Origin: Hydractinia symbiolongicarpus
Lineage: Eukaryota > Cnidaria > Hydrozoa > Anthoathecata > Hydractiniidae
Length of the DNA: 64,000 nucleotides
Reading direction: 5' to 3'
NCBI RefSeq assembly: GCF_029227915.1
Contig: NC_079884.1
Span: 17,424,001-17,488,000, forward strand
Shown here in pieces: positions 51,218 through 62,434 of this stretch. The stretch's first letter is position 1. Every line of letters begins with the position of its first letter. The translations under genes were made by a program, and so were the position numbers. The notes beneath the pieces are model-generated. The model was given only the letters and a program-made list of their open reading frames with translations. It ran no database searches and was not told the DNA's origin.

Positions 51218-54200
51218 TTAGTTTTCTAGTGAATTGCCTGGTTTTTTGCCAACATCAGGAGGTTTCTTACACATTGTTGATAATGATGGAGAAAACTCAC
51301 GCAGTCTAGAAACACGCTCTCGCCTGCTTTGTTCATCCAGACTATGCCAAGCTGTAGGATTGATCTGAGATAAGAGTCGTACATCAATTTTCATGAAGGC
51401 AGCGCTTTTACTCTCTGTTGGGAATCATTTCAGTTCTAATACGTATCAAGATGTCTTGTTGATGCTCATTACAACAGACAAAAAATACATTTGCTTACCT
51501 GAAAGTTACTGTGGAAAGTTTATCATTTCTTGAACATGATAGTTTAGTAGTTTAGTTGCCTACTAATGATAAACTTTCCACAGTAATATGAATAGTAGGC
51601 AACTAGCATCTTTTCCAAAAATCTTGACTTTAACTGTTGATAACGTCATAGCTTATTGGAAATTGCATAAAACCACCATATAGTAAACCTCCTGAAATGG
51701 TAAATGATATAAATGCTGATCATTTGAATATAAAATTTTCCTCGATTTTCACAATTATAAATCTGATATACGTAGTATGTTGGATCATTTGGGATTTTTG
51801 CAGCAGTTATATTGTTTATGTGCAAAAATAGAAAGATATGTCTATTATTTATATCATTCAGAAATCAAAACAACATGCCAAAATATGGTCATATACCCCC
51901 CCCCCTCCCCAAAGCTACAAGAAACCAATATCAAATAGGTTTGAAGTAAAATAACGCCTCTAACGAGTTTTTAAACTGCATACCTCAGACTTCTCAACCA
52001 TAATGGAGATTGTGGTATCTGTTCCTCAACAAATTTGCTAGCTTTAAAGCAAAATGAACTGCAGAAACACTAAGATAAAATTAATGGGTTAATTCCTTAG
52101 CGAAAGTGGTGGTATATCTGTGAACCGCTTTGATGGAAAGCAAAAAGTGCTACAAGTGGTAGACACATGCACTAAATATTCATATACTACAAAGACAAAT
52201 GTCATTAGTTGCTAACAAACCTTTTGTCCATGCATGCAAACAAACAAAAAAACAAACAAACAAACCATACTTTCCTTTCTGTCAAGTCATACACTTTATT
52301 TGAAGACGTGGATATGGAATATTTTTGTTTATTGAACTAAACTTAGAGAAGAATTAATTAGTTTGTGTCTTAAAAACGATGGCATAATAACACTACCAAT
52401 GTTTTACGACCTGTATCTTACATAATTTTTTTAACTTTATAACATATATGTAAGCCTTTACAGTAAAGAAATTCTGATGACACTTCTTGCTCATTGCATT
52501 AGAAATAAAAAAGCAGAATAAGGCGTGCCAAAGAAATAAAAGAAGACTAAACAACGCGAATATCAAATATGAGCATAAACAATAAAGCAATGATATTTTT
52601 AACCCATTTATAGAAAAAAGTAAATTTTAGGCCAAATTTTTCAAAAAACCGAAAAATGTCACTTTTCAACATTTATTAATAAGCAACTTTGCAAAAAATT
52701 ATAAAAAAGTAATGAGCGGATCCAGAGCAAAGCTGTGACGGAAGAACGGACCCTAACTGGCCAGTGCTCAAAAATGAGTGACATGGTTGACATTGAAAAA
52801 CTGATCACCTTTAGAAGTTTATTATTACAAAGAGGATATCCACACCATTTGGAGACTGCTCTTTCTTCAGCAATATCACGATAATGTAACATTGTTATTT
52901 CATTCACCTTCAAAAAACAAGAAAGTTGTTACAGGTATCCCAAGATTTAAAATGGTATCAAAGCTATGTTGTAAAAATTAAAAGTCATTTCAAAATTTTA
53001 AAAAAGACTGTTTTTCCTTCTCAAATATTGGCGTTCAAAGATTTTAAGGTTCACTTATGCTGTCTTAATCTTTATATTACAATTTAGTAAAAACGTATCT
53101 CAATGCATTCTGATATTAGTAGTTTTGAACAAGTATTAAAGACAACCATGGAAATATGTAGATATTGTGGACAGCACCTGTAGCCAAATTTGGTGTCAGT
53201 GAAATCAGAAATGGTTGCAATGCAAAAACAAAGGTTTTGCTTACACTGGAATAAAATGTGACAGCAATTTTTCCCATTTACATAGTAGCCACATAATAGT
53301 CATGTTATCTCCATGTTAAGCCATGTTAACATATATAAACAAGAGTATAAAATGTATTGCAAAATACATTACAAAATTAGTTGAAAAACAAACACTTTAT
53401 CAGTCACCATCATGACTAATATATTTAGTATATTCACATTGAGGCTGACAACATTCTTAAATGTAAAATAAGTATTAAAGGAATGTGATGATGGCAGAAC
53501 AGGGGATTTTTAAGGAAAATATCTGAGGAGTTGCTATAAAATTTACTTACTGCACTAATGCCGTACTATATGCTTCAGCCATACAGGCAATAAATAGGAA
53601 TTATTCTACTATTGAGTTTCTCATTCATGAAATTCTACCATTATAAATAAAACTGAAAGACTATATATCTACCATTATCTTTAGTTCTTCTTGAGATATT
53701 GACTCAGTCATGGCAAGGTGTTCAACCCAACGATAAGCTCTTTCCTCTGCAGCCACATGCTGTCTTATTTCTGCTTCAATCTCTGTCTTACTACCATGAC
53801 AAAAATACAATTATATAACATTTGCTATGACCATATGGGTGATGACTGTATACAGCAGGCCTATAAATAAGGGGAGAGAAATTGCTCTTGTTCACCAAAG
53901 GCTCGCCCAATTCTGAGAAATGAGAAACTAGCTCCCCAATTCCAAAAAAAGTTTTCTTGCTGAATCAATGTTATCTTTCTTATTATTTACAGTAAAATAG
54001 AACCAAAATATATAAAAAAGATAACATAACATAAATAAAAAAGACTTTGTGATAAAATATGCGTTTATAATCTTATTCTATTTATTCAAATTGCTCAGCC
54101 AATTTAAATTATTGTACCTTTGGGGGAGCGATTTATAGCTCTGGTGTTATTTTCTTATTGATAGGACTGATACAGTCATCACCCATTTCACCATGGTAAA

Positions 54201-55762
54201 TGAAAGAAAGTAACAAGTTGCACCACTGAACTACTTTTTTTAAAACAAGAAGATATGAAAGTATTAAACCACATTTAGTTTTCAAACTGCTGTAATGTGA
54301 TAACTTTCATGATTTTGTAACAGACCTTACATGTAAAAAGTTGATAAAATCAACGAAAATTTTTAGTTTTTCACTTTGAAGCTGGCTGTGATAACTTTCG
54401 TCTTTGGAAAATTAGTTTCTTAAGAAGGATATTTTGAAATTTCAGAAAGAAGATACTATACAAGCATACATAAAAATTAAGTTTTTGCCATTATAAGGAA
54501 AAATCTGGTGATTTCCAACATGCAAGCCCTTCGAATCTTACGTATGAAAAATGTGTTTTTCTCACTTTTTTAAGACTTTTTTAAAACTTTAAGATTTAGT
54601 TAAAAAATGTATAAACATTAATGGATGGTGCCTGCCACCTTTCCTAGTTAAAATATTTGAAATATTACTTATATCTCATTATTCATGGAATAGCTCCTAT
54701 GTTATTTTTTCTGCTGTTGGAAAATAACCACTCATCTGTTATACAATGTATCAGAAAAATAGCCAAGAAATTTCTGAATTTGCATTTGCTCTGACAACTA
54801 AAACTTTTAGATTACTGCATTGTAAGCGAAAAACATGTGCTACCTTTGTGACGAGGGTGCCGATATAGCGCATACGCCGTAAAAAGTGCGGGAGTTTTCG
54901 GGCGAGTTCGGCGTTTTAAAAAAAATTCAGGTACTTGCCCGAAAAAACCCGTATAGTCCCGAACAATGCCCGAAAAAAAAAAGATTCACTATAAATGACT
55001 CTCGAAGAATTATTTAAAAAAGTATAAAAATTAAAATGAACTAACTATATGGTAGCTAAGTTCTTAAAAGAACTGTTTTTTATGGTTTTTGATAAGATTT
55101 ACTTGATAAATAACTTATAAATTTTTCCACAGTAATATGAATACTGAACAGACAAACCGAAATAATATCTTCAATATTACCTGAAAGTGTTTGTAATTGT
55201 TAGCAAAACGATATTTACCAGATTGATAAATAGCTCTAACTTCTTCGGTCCGTTGCTTTTTGATGATAGCATATATACTTAGCTTTTTGTTTTCACACTC
55301 AACTTTCAACAGTGATATGGAAAAAAAGTACAGAAGTATCCCCCCTGGAATCGATGTTGCATAATAACATACTTATTGTTTCAGTGAATTTATTTCACTC
55401 ATGCAATACGAAGTTATTCCTAACGGTCCAAATTGTAAACGTGTGAACTGAAAAGAGAATGGATATAATCATGCTGTGATAAGATTTCTTATTAGAAACG
55501 AAATAAATAGATAGACCGCCGATTAGTTCCAGCCTAAACAAGGGGGCTAGCCAAAGCGCCCCTTTACCCGTGAAGTGGTTATAAACAACCTGGTACATAT
55601 CATTCATCGGTGTTTGTGAAATTAAATATGGTAACCCAAACAACAACAAAATGAACTTAAAAAAAGATGGAAGAAAATGCAGCTGAAACCCTTGATTATT
55701 CTTACCTTTTCTTCGCCTAGTAGGTTGGATAACATATCGAATTCTCCATTCACTTTGACCAT
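51218..55762 (-). CDS. RPAP2: RPAP2/Rtr1-like RNA polymerase II CTD phosphatase, six exons
   Basis: The Rtr1/RPAP2 family removes phosphate from serine 5 of the RNA polymerase II C-terminal repeat and helps polymerase import. Coding exons (minus strand): 55,762-55,706; 53,786-53,673; 52,907-52,809; 52,336-52,271; 52,069-51,984; 51,410-51,218. All introns are GT-AG, phases match, and the sum is 204 codons plus stop. Exon 2 is the family helix ([20 protein letters not shown]). Exon 3 has [20 protein letters not shown], exon 4 [18 protein letters not shown], exon 5 [19 protein letters not shown]. These supply the conserved cysteine pairs of the zinc-binding Rtr1 domain in the right order. The start ATG has an in-frame TGA just before it and a strong donor (AAG|GTAAGA). 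Length is like yeast Rtr1, much shorter than vertebrate RPAP2. The last exon uses a weak acceptor and has no recognised motif, so the C-terminus is the least certain part. Confidence 0.85.
51508..51604. repeat. Two interleaved perfect inverted repeats (A-B-A'-B')
   Basis: A (51,508-51,526, ACTGTGGAAAGTTTATCAT) pairs exactly with A' (51,566-51,584). B (51,554-51,565, AGTTGCCTACTA) pairs exactly with B' (51,593-51,604). Because B lies inside the A loop and B' outside it, the two stems interleave. The block lies in the last intron of the RPAP2-like gene. The string tttccacagtaatatgaata also occurs near 55,125-55,143 in intron 1. Confidence 0.9.
54816..55101 (+). repeat. Inverted arm (~286 bp) matching 58,080-58,364
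   Basis: This arm is the reverse complement of the right end of the gag-bearing element plus about 35 bp beyond it, with roughly six differences. It begins tgcattgtaagcg, contains cctttgtgacgagggtgccg and the GC-rich gggcgagttcgg motif, and ends gataagattta. Just inside it (55,100-55,125) lies cttgataaataacttataaa, the reverse complement of leader sequence at about 56,228-56,250. So the arm looks like an inverted, internally deleted copy of the same element. It sits in intron 1 of the RPAP2-like gene. Confidence 0.88.
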
Positions 55763-55888
55763 TCAACGAGATTGCAAATTTCGAAAACAGAACACGGACA
55801 CAGACACAGAAAACAGACACACGCGATTGAGGACAGTCCACGTAGCGAGCAGCGGGGTTGCGCATGGCATTCAAATTTTGGCTGGTGT

Positions 55889-55988
55889 AGGGTGATTATG
55901 GCTGATTATGGCTGATTTTGGGTGGTTATGGCTGGTTTCGGGTGATTATGGGTAGTTCCATAGTTTAGTAATACCGATATTTTATAGC
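55889..55988 (-). repeat. Inverted-repeat arm with GGTGATTATGGCTGG tandem motif (right)
   Basis: This is the reverse complement of 50,439-50,538. Tandem gattatggctg/ggtgattatggg units lead into gggtagttccatagtttagt and end in tataaaata-type sequence at 55,988. It lies about 130-230 bp upstream of the RPAP2-like start codon, so it may overlap the promoter or 5' UTR. Confidence 0.75.
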
Positions 55989-56400
55989 TCTTTTGCTGGC
56001 CACAAAGGAAGAGGGTGCCGATAAGCCGCAAACGCCCGCATATATAAGGGCGAGTTCGGGCGACTTTTCGAATAAAATTGACGGTTGTCCGCCGAAACCG
56101 CCCGCACTTTTCCGAACACGCCCGAACTCGCCCGGAACATTACCGAAATGCAACACTTTGTAACATGAACATGGCGGACGACAGTTGAAAGAACGCGCTT
56201 GAAGAGAAAGGAGGTAATAAAGTTTATGTATAAGTTATTTATCAAGTAAATTAGGGAAAAATAGACAATAACCATGGACAATAACATTGTATATATTATT
56301 TATGTTTCAGATCAACATTGCATAATTATGACGCAAATGGTTTGATTCCTATCTATGTTGATCATTTTGTTTAATCTTACTGAGTAGAGCTTCATACAAT

Positions 56401-57467
56401 ATGCCGTCTGTTGATTGCCCAGTCCCCGACTGCTCATACGCTTCACCAGATCTGGACCCCGTCATTGTTGCTGCTTTCCTGACTACCCACGCCACCACCC
56501 ACTCTAATGGTAGTTTCTCCGCCTCATCCTCCGCTAAAATCGAGCGCGTGAAGCGCCCAACCATCACATTAGCCGGATCATCAGAAGACTGGACATACTT
56601 TCTTACCCGATGGAGGGAATACAAAACAGCTACAAAGATCACAGGCAGGGACGCTGTCTTGCAGTTATTAGAATGCTGTGATGAACAGTTACGCAGAGAT
56701 TTGACACGATCAACTGCTGGTATACTGGCAGATAAAAGTGAAGATGTTATCCTCTCGTCAATGAAATCCCTCGCCGTTCGAGAAGAAAACGTAATGGTCG
56801 CTCGCGTAGCCCTCAATAACATGTGTCAAGAACCTGAAGAATCGATACGATCCTTTGGTGCGAGATTAAAAGGACAGGCTGGCGTTTGCAAATACACCGT
56901 ATCGTGCCCTGAGTGTAACTATGACGTTGACTATACAGAGCATATTCTGCGAGACGTACTTAGTCGAGGCATTGCAGATCCAGTATCCAGCTGGAACTCC
57001 TCGGCCACACCAACCAGGAGATGCGCCTGGAGCAGGTTATGAAATTCGTCGAAACAAAAGAAGCTGGTAAGCGATCTGCCACGCGTTTACTTGACAGTCA
57101 TCAGGCTAGTGTCATACACAGTCAATACCGAAAGGGAAAGCGAGACTCGTTTACCAAGCCCAAAAATGATGTCGACTCCAAACGAGACACTTCATCACCG
57201 AAATGCGGATATTGCGGAACACATTGTCATAGTGGTAATTCATTACAGTCCAGAAAATCTTCCTGCCCCGCATTCAGTCACTCATCTGGACACTGTCAGC
57301 GCCTACATCATTTCGATCATGTGTGTCGCAACAAGGACAAGAAAAACAAGGATAAGAAAGCTGATCAGACTGCTCTTGTTGAAGAATCCGTTAACACCTT
57401 CAACTCACTCTGTTCTATGAATCTTAAGCAGAGTAGAACCAACCCAGCAGACTGTCCGAATCGCTGA
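56401..57467 (+). pseudogene. Ty3/gypsy-type gag, frameshifted
   Basis: Gag would build the retroelement particle and bind its RNA. The start at 56,401 gives an N-terminal C-x4-C-x18-H-x3-H finger (residues about 6-34), as found in gag proteins of many invertebrate gypsy elements. A helical capsid-like region follows (WTYFLTRWREYK, RSFGARLKGQAG). At about 56,985 the frame breaks by one base and continues with LELLGHTNQEMRLEQVMKF in the frame that is open to 57,467. This second part ends with zinc-knuckle-type cysteines (CGYCGTHCHS, then CPAFSHSSGHC and HFDHVCR). Overlap with the protease frame is described separately. Confidence 0.8.
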
Positions 57468-58116
57468 TACTGATTACGAAGAATTGGGGTTTACAATCCC
57501 TCACGGAACTAGAGAATCGCCCATATCCATCCCAGCAATGGCAGACACTGGATGTCAGAGTTGCCTCATCGGTTTCAAATGGGTGCAACGTTTTCACCTT
57601 AATATAAAAGATCTTATTCCGGTCCGCATGAAAATGGATGCAGCTAATGGACAAGTCATCAAGGACTTTATCCCGATTCTTCCTGGTAAATACCTTCCCC
57701 ATCCGACATGGGTGAGCATGCTTGAGGATCGTGAGAAGGTCCTTAGATGCCGGCACATGGCCATCGCTGAGAGGTTATCTCGATACTCAAAGCGATTGAC
57801 ACCCCTATGTGTTGGCGACAATGTTTGAGTTCAAAACCAAACTGGCCCATACCCGCGTAGGTGGGATAGACCCGGATCGGTGATTGAAGTTCGTCAACAC
57901 GATCAGTACGTTGTACGCATTGATGGATCTCGGAGAGTGACATTACGCAATCGTCAGTTTCTTCGGAAATTTACACCCATCCAGCCTAACATACCATTTG
58001 AGCGGCTTGCAGATGCTTGGCGCACCATATCACCGACTACCTCGCCAATGATACCAGCTATAAATATAAATCCTATCTATAAATCTTATCAAAACCATAA
58101 AAAACAGTTCTTTTAA
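57412..58116 (+). pseudogene. Retroviral-type protease fused in frame to the integrase C-terminus
   Basis: The protease active site is MADTGCQSCL (D-T-G at about 57,542-57,550). About 30 codons after it, at about 57,655, the sequence jumps without loss of frame from AANGQVI into FIPILPGKY, the region that normally lies in the C-terminal part of a gypsy integrase. Reverse transcriptase, RNase H and the integrase catalytic core are missing. A single TGA at 57,826-57,828 interrupts the frame. It then continues with EVRQHDQYVVRIDGSRRVTL, the usual C-terminal segment, to the stop at 58,114-58,116, inside the right inverted arm. Confidence 0.8.
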
Positions 58117-58364
58117 GAACTTAGCTACCATATAGTTAGTTCATTTTAATTTTTATACTTTTTTAAATCATTCTTCGAGAGTCATTTATAGTGAATCTTT
58201 TTTTTTTCGGGCATTGTTCGGGACTATGCGGGTTTTTTCGGGCAAGTACCTGAATTTTTTTTAAAACGCCGAACTCGCCCGAAAACGCCCGCACTTTTTA
58301 CGGCGTATGCGCCTTATCGGCACCCTCGTCACAAAGGTAGCACATGTTTTTCGCTTACAATACA
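58080..58364 (-). repeat. Inverted arm (~285 bp), right copy
   Basis: This is the reverse complement of 54,816-55,101 at about 97 percent by eye. It includes the last 37 bases of the integrase reading frame, an A/T-rich part, the GC-rich module, the 26-bp terminal repeat and 35 more bases to tacaataca. Confidence 0.88.
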
Positions 58365-58668
58365 TGAACGTTCCCTCCTGTCCTTGTTTCGTTTATTTTA
58401 CTTGCTTGAGGTTATAGAAAACTGTCATACGTTTAGATTAAATCGTCCAAGAATACTTCTCAGTCAGCTTGGGGTGTTTCTATCCCAGTTTATTAAATTA
58501 TACGGAACCAAACGAAGCTTCTAGGTGTATTTCTGAAAATCAATGTATAGATCTACCCCTGTTATACATGCCCATGTGTTAGCCTGCATTCAGGTCCATT
58601 TCGCATTAAAATCTGTTGTATTATACAGAACTTAAACTTACCCATCTTCTTATGAAGCTGTTAAAAAG

Positions 58669-58917
58669 ATGGTGGTGGACCAACAGTTCACCACATGTTA
58701 ATTGCGGTTCCTGAAGTAAGTACTTATACCTTGTTGAGAGGCTTGGCTTTGATTGCATTAGTATTCAAGTGTCAACAAAGATGGCTACTAGCATCATTGA
58801 AGGATATACTTTAGAAACTCAATGTTATTTCAAATCTAGAATGGTAGACTAGTGAAAAGGGTGGTCACAAGGCATGAACACTAGGGGCCCTCAAGGTAAC
58901 TAACCAATACTGTTGTA
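58669..58917 (+). repeat. Perfect 249-bp direct repeat, left copy
   Basis: The segment from atggtggtggaccaac to actgttgta is identical base for base to 63,752-64,000 (offset 5,083 bp). The left copy may extend past 58,917, but the window ends before this can be tested. Candidate explanations are LTRs of an unrecognised element or two copies of an interspersed repeat. Confidence 0.95.
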
Positions 58918-61900
58918 GATCCAGGCCCCTAAGATTGCGTTGCCTACCTATAAATTGGGAGCAGCTAAAGTCAACTAGTTTCCATCATCACATTTTGCTA
59001 ATAGTTTGGTTTGATCATCACATTTTGCTAACTTGCTTAACTGAAATAATTTTAAGCTAGCTCCACGTTTTCAGGAAGCATCTATCACTGCAACCTACTA
59101 ATATCATCAACTCCATCTTTTGGCTTCAATTACTATAATGGCAGTGCATCCAATGACAACCAAATGACTGTAGCAAATTTTGGATCATGTACCTCTGGTA
59201 TCAGGAGAAACCTTCAGATATTTCTTCAGGACAGATATTGCATGTAGCCAGGTCGGTTTGTTTCATTTTATATATTATATCATGTTAGGAGCCCAGAAAC
59301 TGTCACTTTTTAACCACCCTAGAGCCATTATGGCTTTTATACAAGTAATGCCAACCTTGTAGCCAGGTTGCCATTATGATAACTCCTTATGTTATGTATA
59401 GTGTTGTTTATGGTCATTCACCGCAATAGACGATCATGATACGATCCTGCTCCAACCTGTATATAGTAAATTGTATCTGCGTGAAAATTTGGCCTCGTGT
59501 TTTCCCTTTTTAATCTTATAATAGACTATACTTAGCTAGCCAGAAAAACTTCTTTTTTCCACATCCAAAATAATATTTGCAGGCTTGTTTTCGTAAGTTA
59601 TTGGTGAATATAATTGCTTTGGGGGCAATATTTAGGCTATAAATTTGGAGAAACTATATTCTGTAAAAGACATGCAAAACGGTATCTATTACTAATAAAA
59701 ATTTTGATATTTAATCTATTTGAAACATTTAATCACATGGAAAAGGAGAAATATAGAGAAATAAGCAACAACAACAACACAAACTGCATTGTAAATAGGC
59801 TTTATTTGTATTATTAGATCATAGTACACCATAAACAACAACAGATAAATAAAATAAAAATAGCAAAATTATATCATGATTTTGCACAAGTAAAGGCCGC
59901 TATATAAAATTTGGTTTTTACGCAGCAATAGCTAATTAAAAACAACACAACCTACCACAACAAGTGAATGACCACTGATTTAGCACAACATTCAGTCAAA
60001 AATATGTAGCCCTTATTGGCTAAAGACTCTAAAATGTTGAATCAAACTTGGAAATACCTAGCTGTTATGCGATGAACACTAACTACTTAACATTTTCCAT
60101 GCCTGTCAGCATAACTTCTTTAGTGAAATGTGAAAAACTTTCGTCATTTCACCCATTAATTAAAACCATGCTTTTTTCCTAATTTTTATAATTAACATCG
60201 TTCCCAGGAATTATCTCGATATAAGATTAGAGCTTTTAAACCAATCATCATCAAGTCTTGTCGAAGTCATTCTCCCAAAACTAGTCACGACTAGTGTTCT
60301 CGTCTGTGGCCTTGTGGCATTTTAAGAAATCGTTTAAAAAGTGTTTATTGCCAGGAGCTTTGAATCTACAAAGCAAACATACAAGTTGTTATGCAGCTAT
60401 TCGATTTATTGTATTGTTATCAAATGTCTTGTTACTTGTGGGTACCCCAAGACAACACAAGAACTTTGAGTTTGAGACAGGCCTTTTTAGAGTTGTTGAA
60501 AGTGAAACTATAAACAGTTTCATGCTCAAACTTGCTAGCACAGCAATAGAAAGCTCAAGAATCAATGGAATTAAAAGTAAACAGATGTACCTGAAAACGT
60601 TTTCATTATAAAGTTAATGCTATAATTTTGTTAACTCAAAAAAGTCTGTTTATTTTGCCAAACTGCTTTCTTCTGCAATCCCAGGCAACACAGAGCATAA
60701 ATGTTTTCCAGTCATGTTTCTTCTTAGCAACATTGCTCAATTTCATTCCGCAATCATATATTCAAGCCTTCCATTTACTTGCTGTAAGTCAATACAAAAC
60801 TTTCTTAGCCTTTAGACATGTTGAATCCTACCCTATCCAACCGACCGGCTACCGGGAGGCAATAACAATAGGTAGAGTAAATTAATTTCAATCTTTCTTT
60901 ACTGTAAATTTCGACGACTTCGGCGGGATTCTTCTTGACGTCACATATTCTTTGTTTTACAAGAGTCCAAAAGTCCACACTTCGGCGCGATTCTTCTTGT
61001 CGTCAAAATTATTTGTTTGTTTAAGAGGGTCAAAAGGCCACACTTCGGCTGCCGCCGAAGTCGACTATTTTACGGCAGAAAACAAGGAATCGCGCAACAA
61101 TCGGCAAAAAGCGGCAAAATGTAGTTAAACTACCGTGAAACCAGAGAGTTGAGCCTCGTGAAACACTCCTGAGTAGTTTAGATAAATTTTAACTCGACTC
61201 CTGGGCGCAAGGAACCTTTTTAAACGCCAAAAAAAAAAAATTATGCGTTGCTTTCAACCGATTACTAGTTTAGACCCACATGATCTTCTCATTGGCAATT
61301 TCTACTTAGGCGATCCTACCTCACTTTAAGTTGGATTTTTTTAATTTTTTTTTTTGCAATATGTGTCCAGTCTTTAGGATCAATTTTATAAACATTTCAC
61401 ATAGCTGTATTTTGAATGCTACTCAAAATTGTTCGATCAGGCTATATCTTTTCTGCAATTTGGAAATCTGGAAATGCTTTTATTGTCAGTGCCCTTAATT
61501 TAGAATGGTTGGGCATATAAATACGGTTATGCTTCCGATTGTATTCCCTTTATATTAGGCATTTAAATAAGTGTCATTGTAGAGTGATTAAGTACAGTAC
61601 AGTCTGAATGTAATCTACCGCGTACATGCTAATATCACACCTTTGCGTGGAGGACGGCAGTCGTTTGTCTTTTGTTATAATTAAATCCCTTGAGCGTTTT
61701 GCGAGTTTATATTTGCGTGTTAAAAAACAATGCGCTCGTGAAGAAATATTGGAGCAAATAATAAAAATCTTTCGCGAAGTTTTATAATACATTGCGCGGG
61801 AATGTATTGTTGATTTAATTACTTAAAAAAAAAAAAAAAAAAAAATTCCAGCGCGTTTCATCTAAGAAACATTCGAGAAGCATTGTTCACAACTATTAAA

Positions 61901-62430
61901 TGCCGCTTTTCGTTTAAAAAATTCTATCGCCTCTTTTCGATTTTAAGCCTTAAAACACGATCTAAAAAAGCATTTCTATCGCCGCTATTCGTTAAAACTT
62001 TTAAAATTTCCAGGGAGAAATTTAAAAACTAATGAATGACAAAATCCCAAAAGTTTATCTTCAAATTTTTAATTTTGTTAATGTAAAAGTAATCCACATG
62101 AAAAAAGTTTCTGATGTTTTTTATGAAGAAATCTTCCATATTAGCCATTATACATTTGCCCTAGAGTGATTAATAAATAAGGTCAGGCTTCTATTTTCAG
62201 AACTGCTATTTACATTTAACATCAAGGCATCCAAAACAGCTCCATTTAGGAAAGGGCTAAGGCTGGCCCATTGTTCGTTTTATCAAATGGGGATTTTATT
62301 ACCCGAATTGTAAAAGGCTAATTTATAGGCACTTGCATGTAGTTTTTTTTTTCATGTCTATTTGTTAAGCCTGTTATGGCATGTTGAATTATCTCGTCGT
62401 AGTTCTCGTCAAAAATATTGCCTGATAGAT
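58918..62430. other. Non-coding stretch between the direct repeats
   Basis: No conserved domain is recognised. The string tcatcacattttgctaa is duplicated at about 58,985 and 59,014. Open frames at 60,294-60,611 and 60,628-60,885 have no family resemblance and ordinary AT-rich composition. An A-rich homopolymer lies near 61,826-61,847. A G-rich repeat follows from about 62,435. Confidence 0.45.
60917..61061. repeat. 62-63-bp tandem repeat ending in a stem-loop
   Basis: The motif acttcggcgSgattcttctt starts at 60,917 and 60,979, and a third, truncated start lies at 61,042. The third start runs into a perfect stem-loop, ACTTCGGC-TGCC-GCCGAAGT (61,042-61,061). Confidence 0.8.
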
Positions 62431-62434
62431 AATG

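Larger units (their letters stand above)
56009..58329 (+). mobile_element. Element with inverted termini carrying gypsy-like gag-protease-integrase remnants
   Basis: The ends 56,011-56,036 and 58,302-58,327 are inverted repeats of 26 bp with two mismatches (gagggtgccgataagSCGCA). Next to them lie GC-rich modules with gggcgagttcgggcg and its complement. The octamer CACAAAGG stands two bases outside both ends (56,001-56,008 and 58,330-58,337), a candidate 8-bp target duplication. Inside are gag, protease and the integrase C-terminus of a Ty3/gypsy-type element. No direct LTR pair is visible. The right-end match to the inverted arm at 54,816 extends beyond this border to 58,364, so the true right end is uncertain. 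Confidence 0.6.

Noticed and set aside
55395-55874. 159-codon minus-strand open frame overlapping RPAP2-like exon 1
   Set aside because: It is in a different frame from the well-supported exon, reads through the GTAAGA donor and shows no family resemblance.
56009-58364. DIRS-like element (inverted repeats, tyrosine recombinase)
   Set aside because: The remnant at the 3' side is the C-terminus of a gypsy-type DDE integrase, and no tyrosine recombinase is present.
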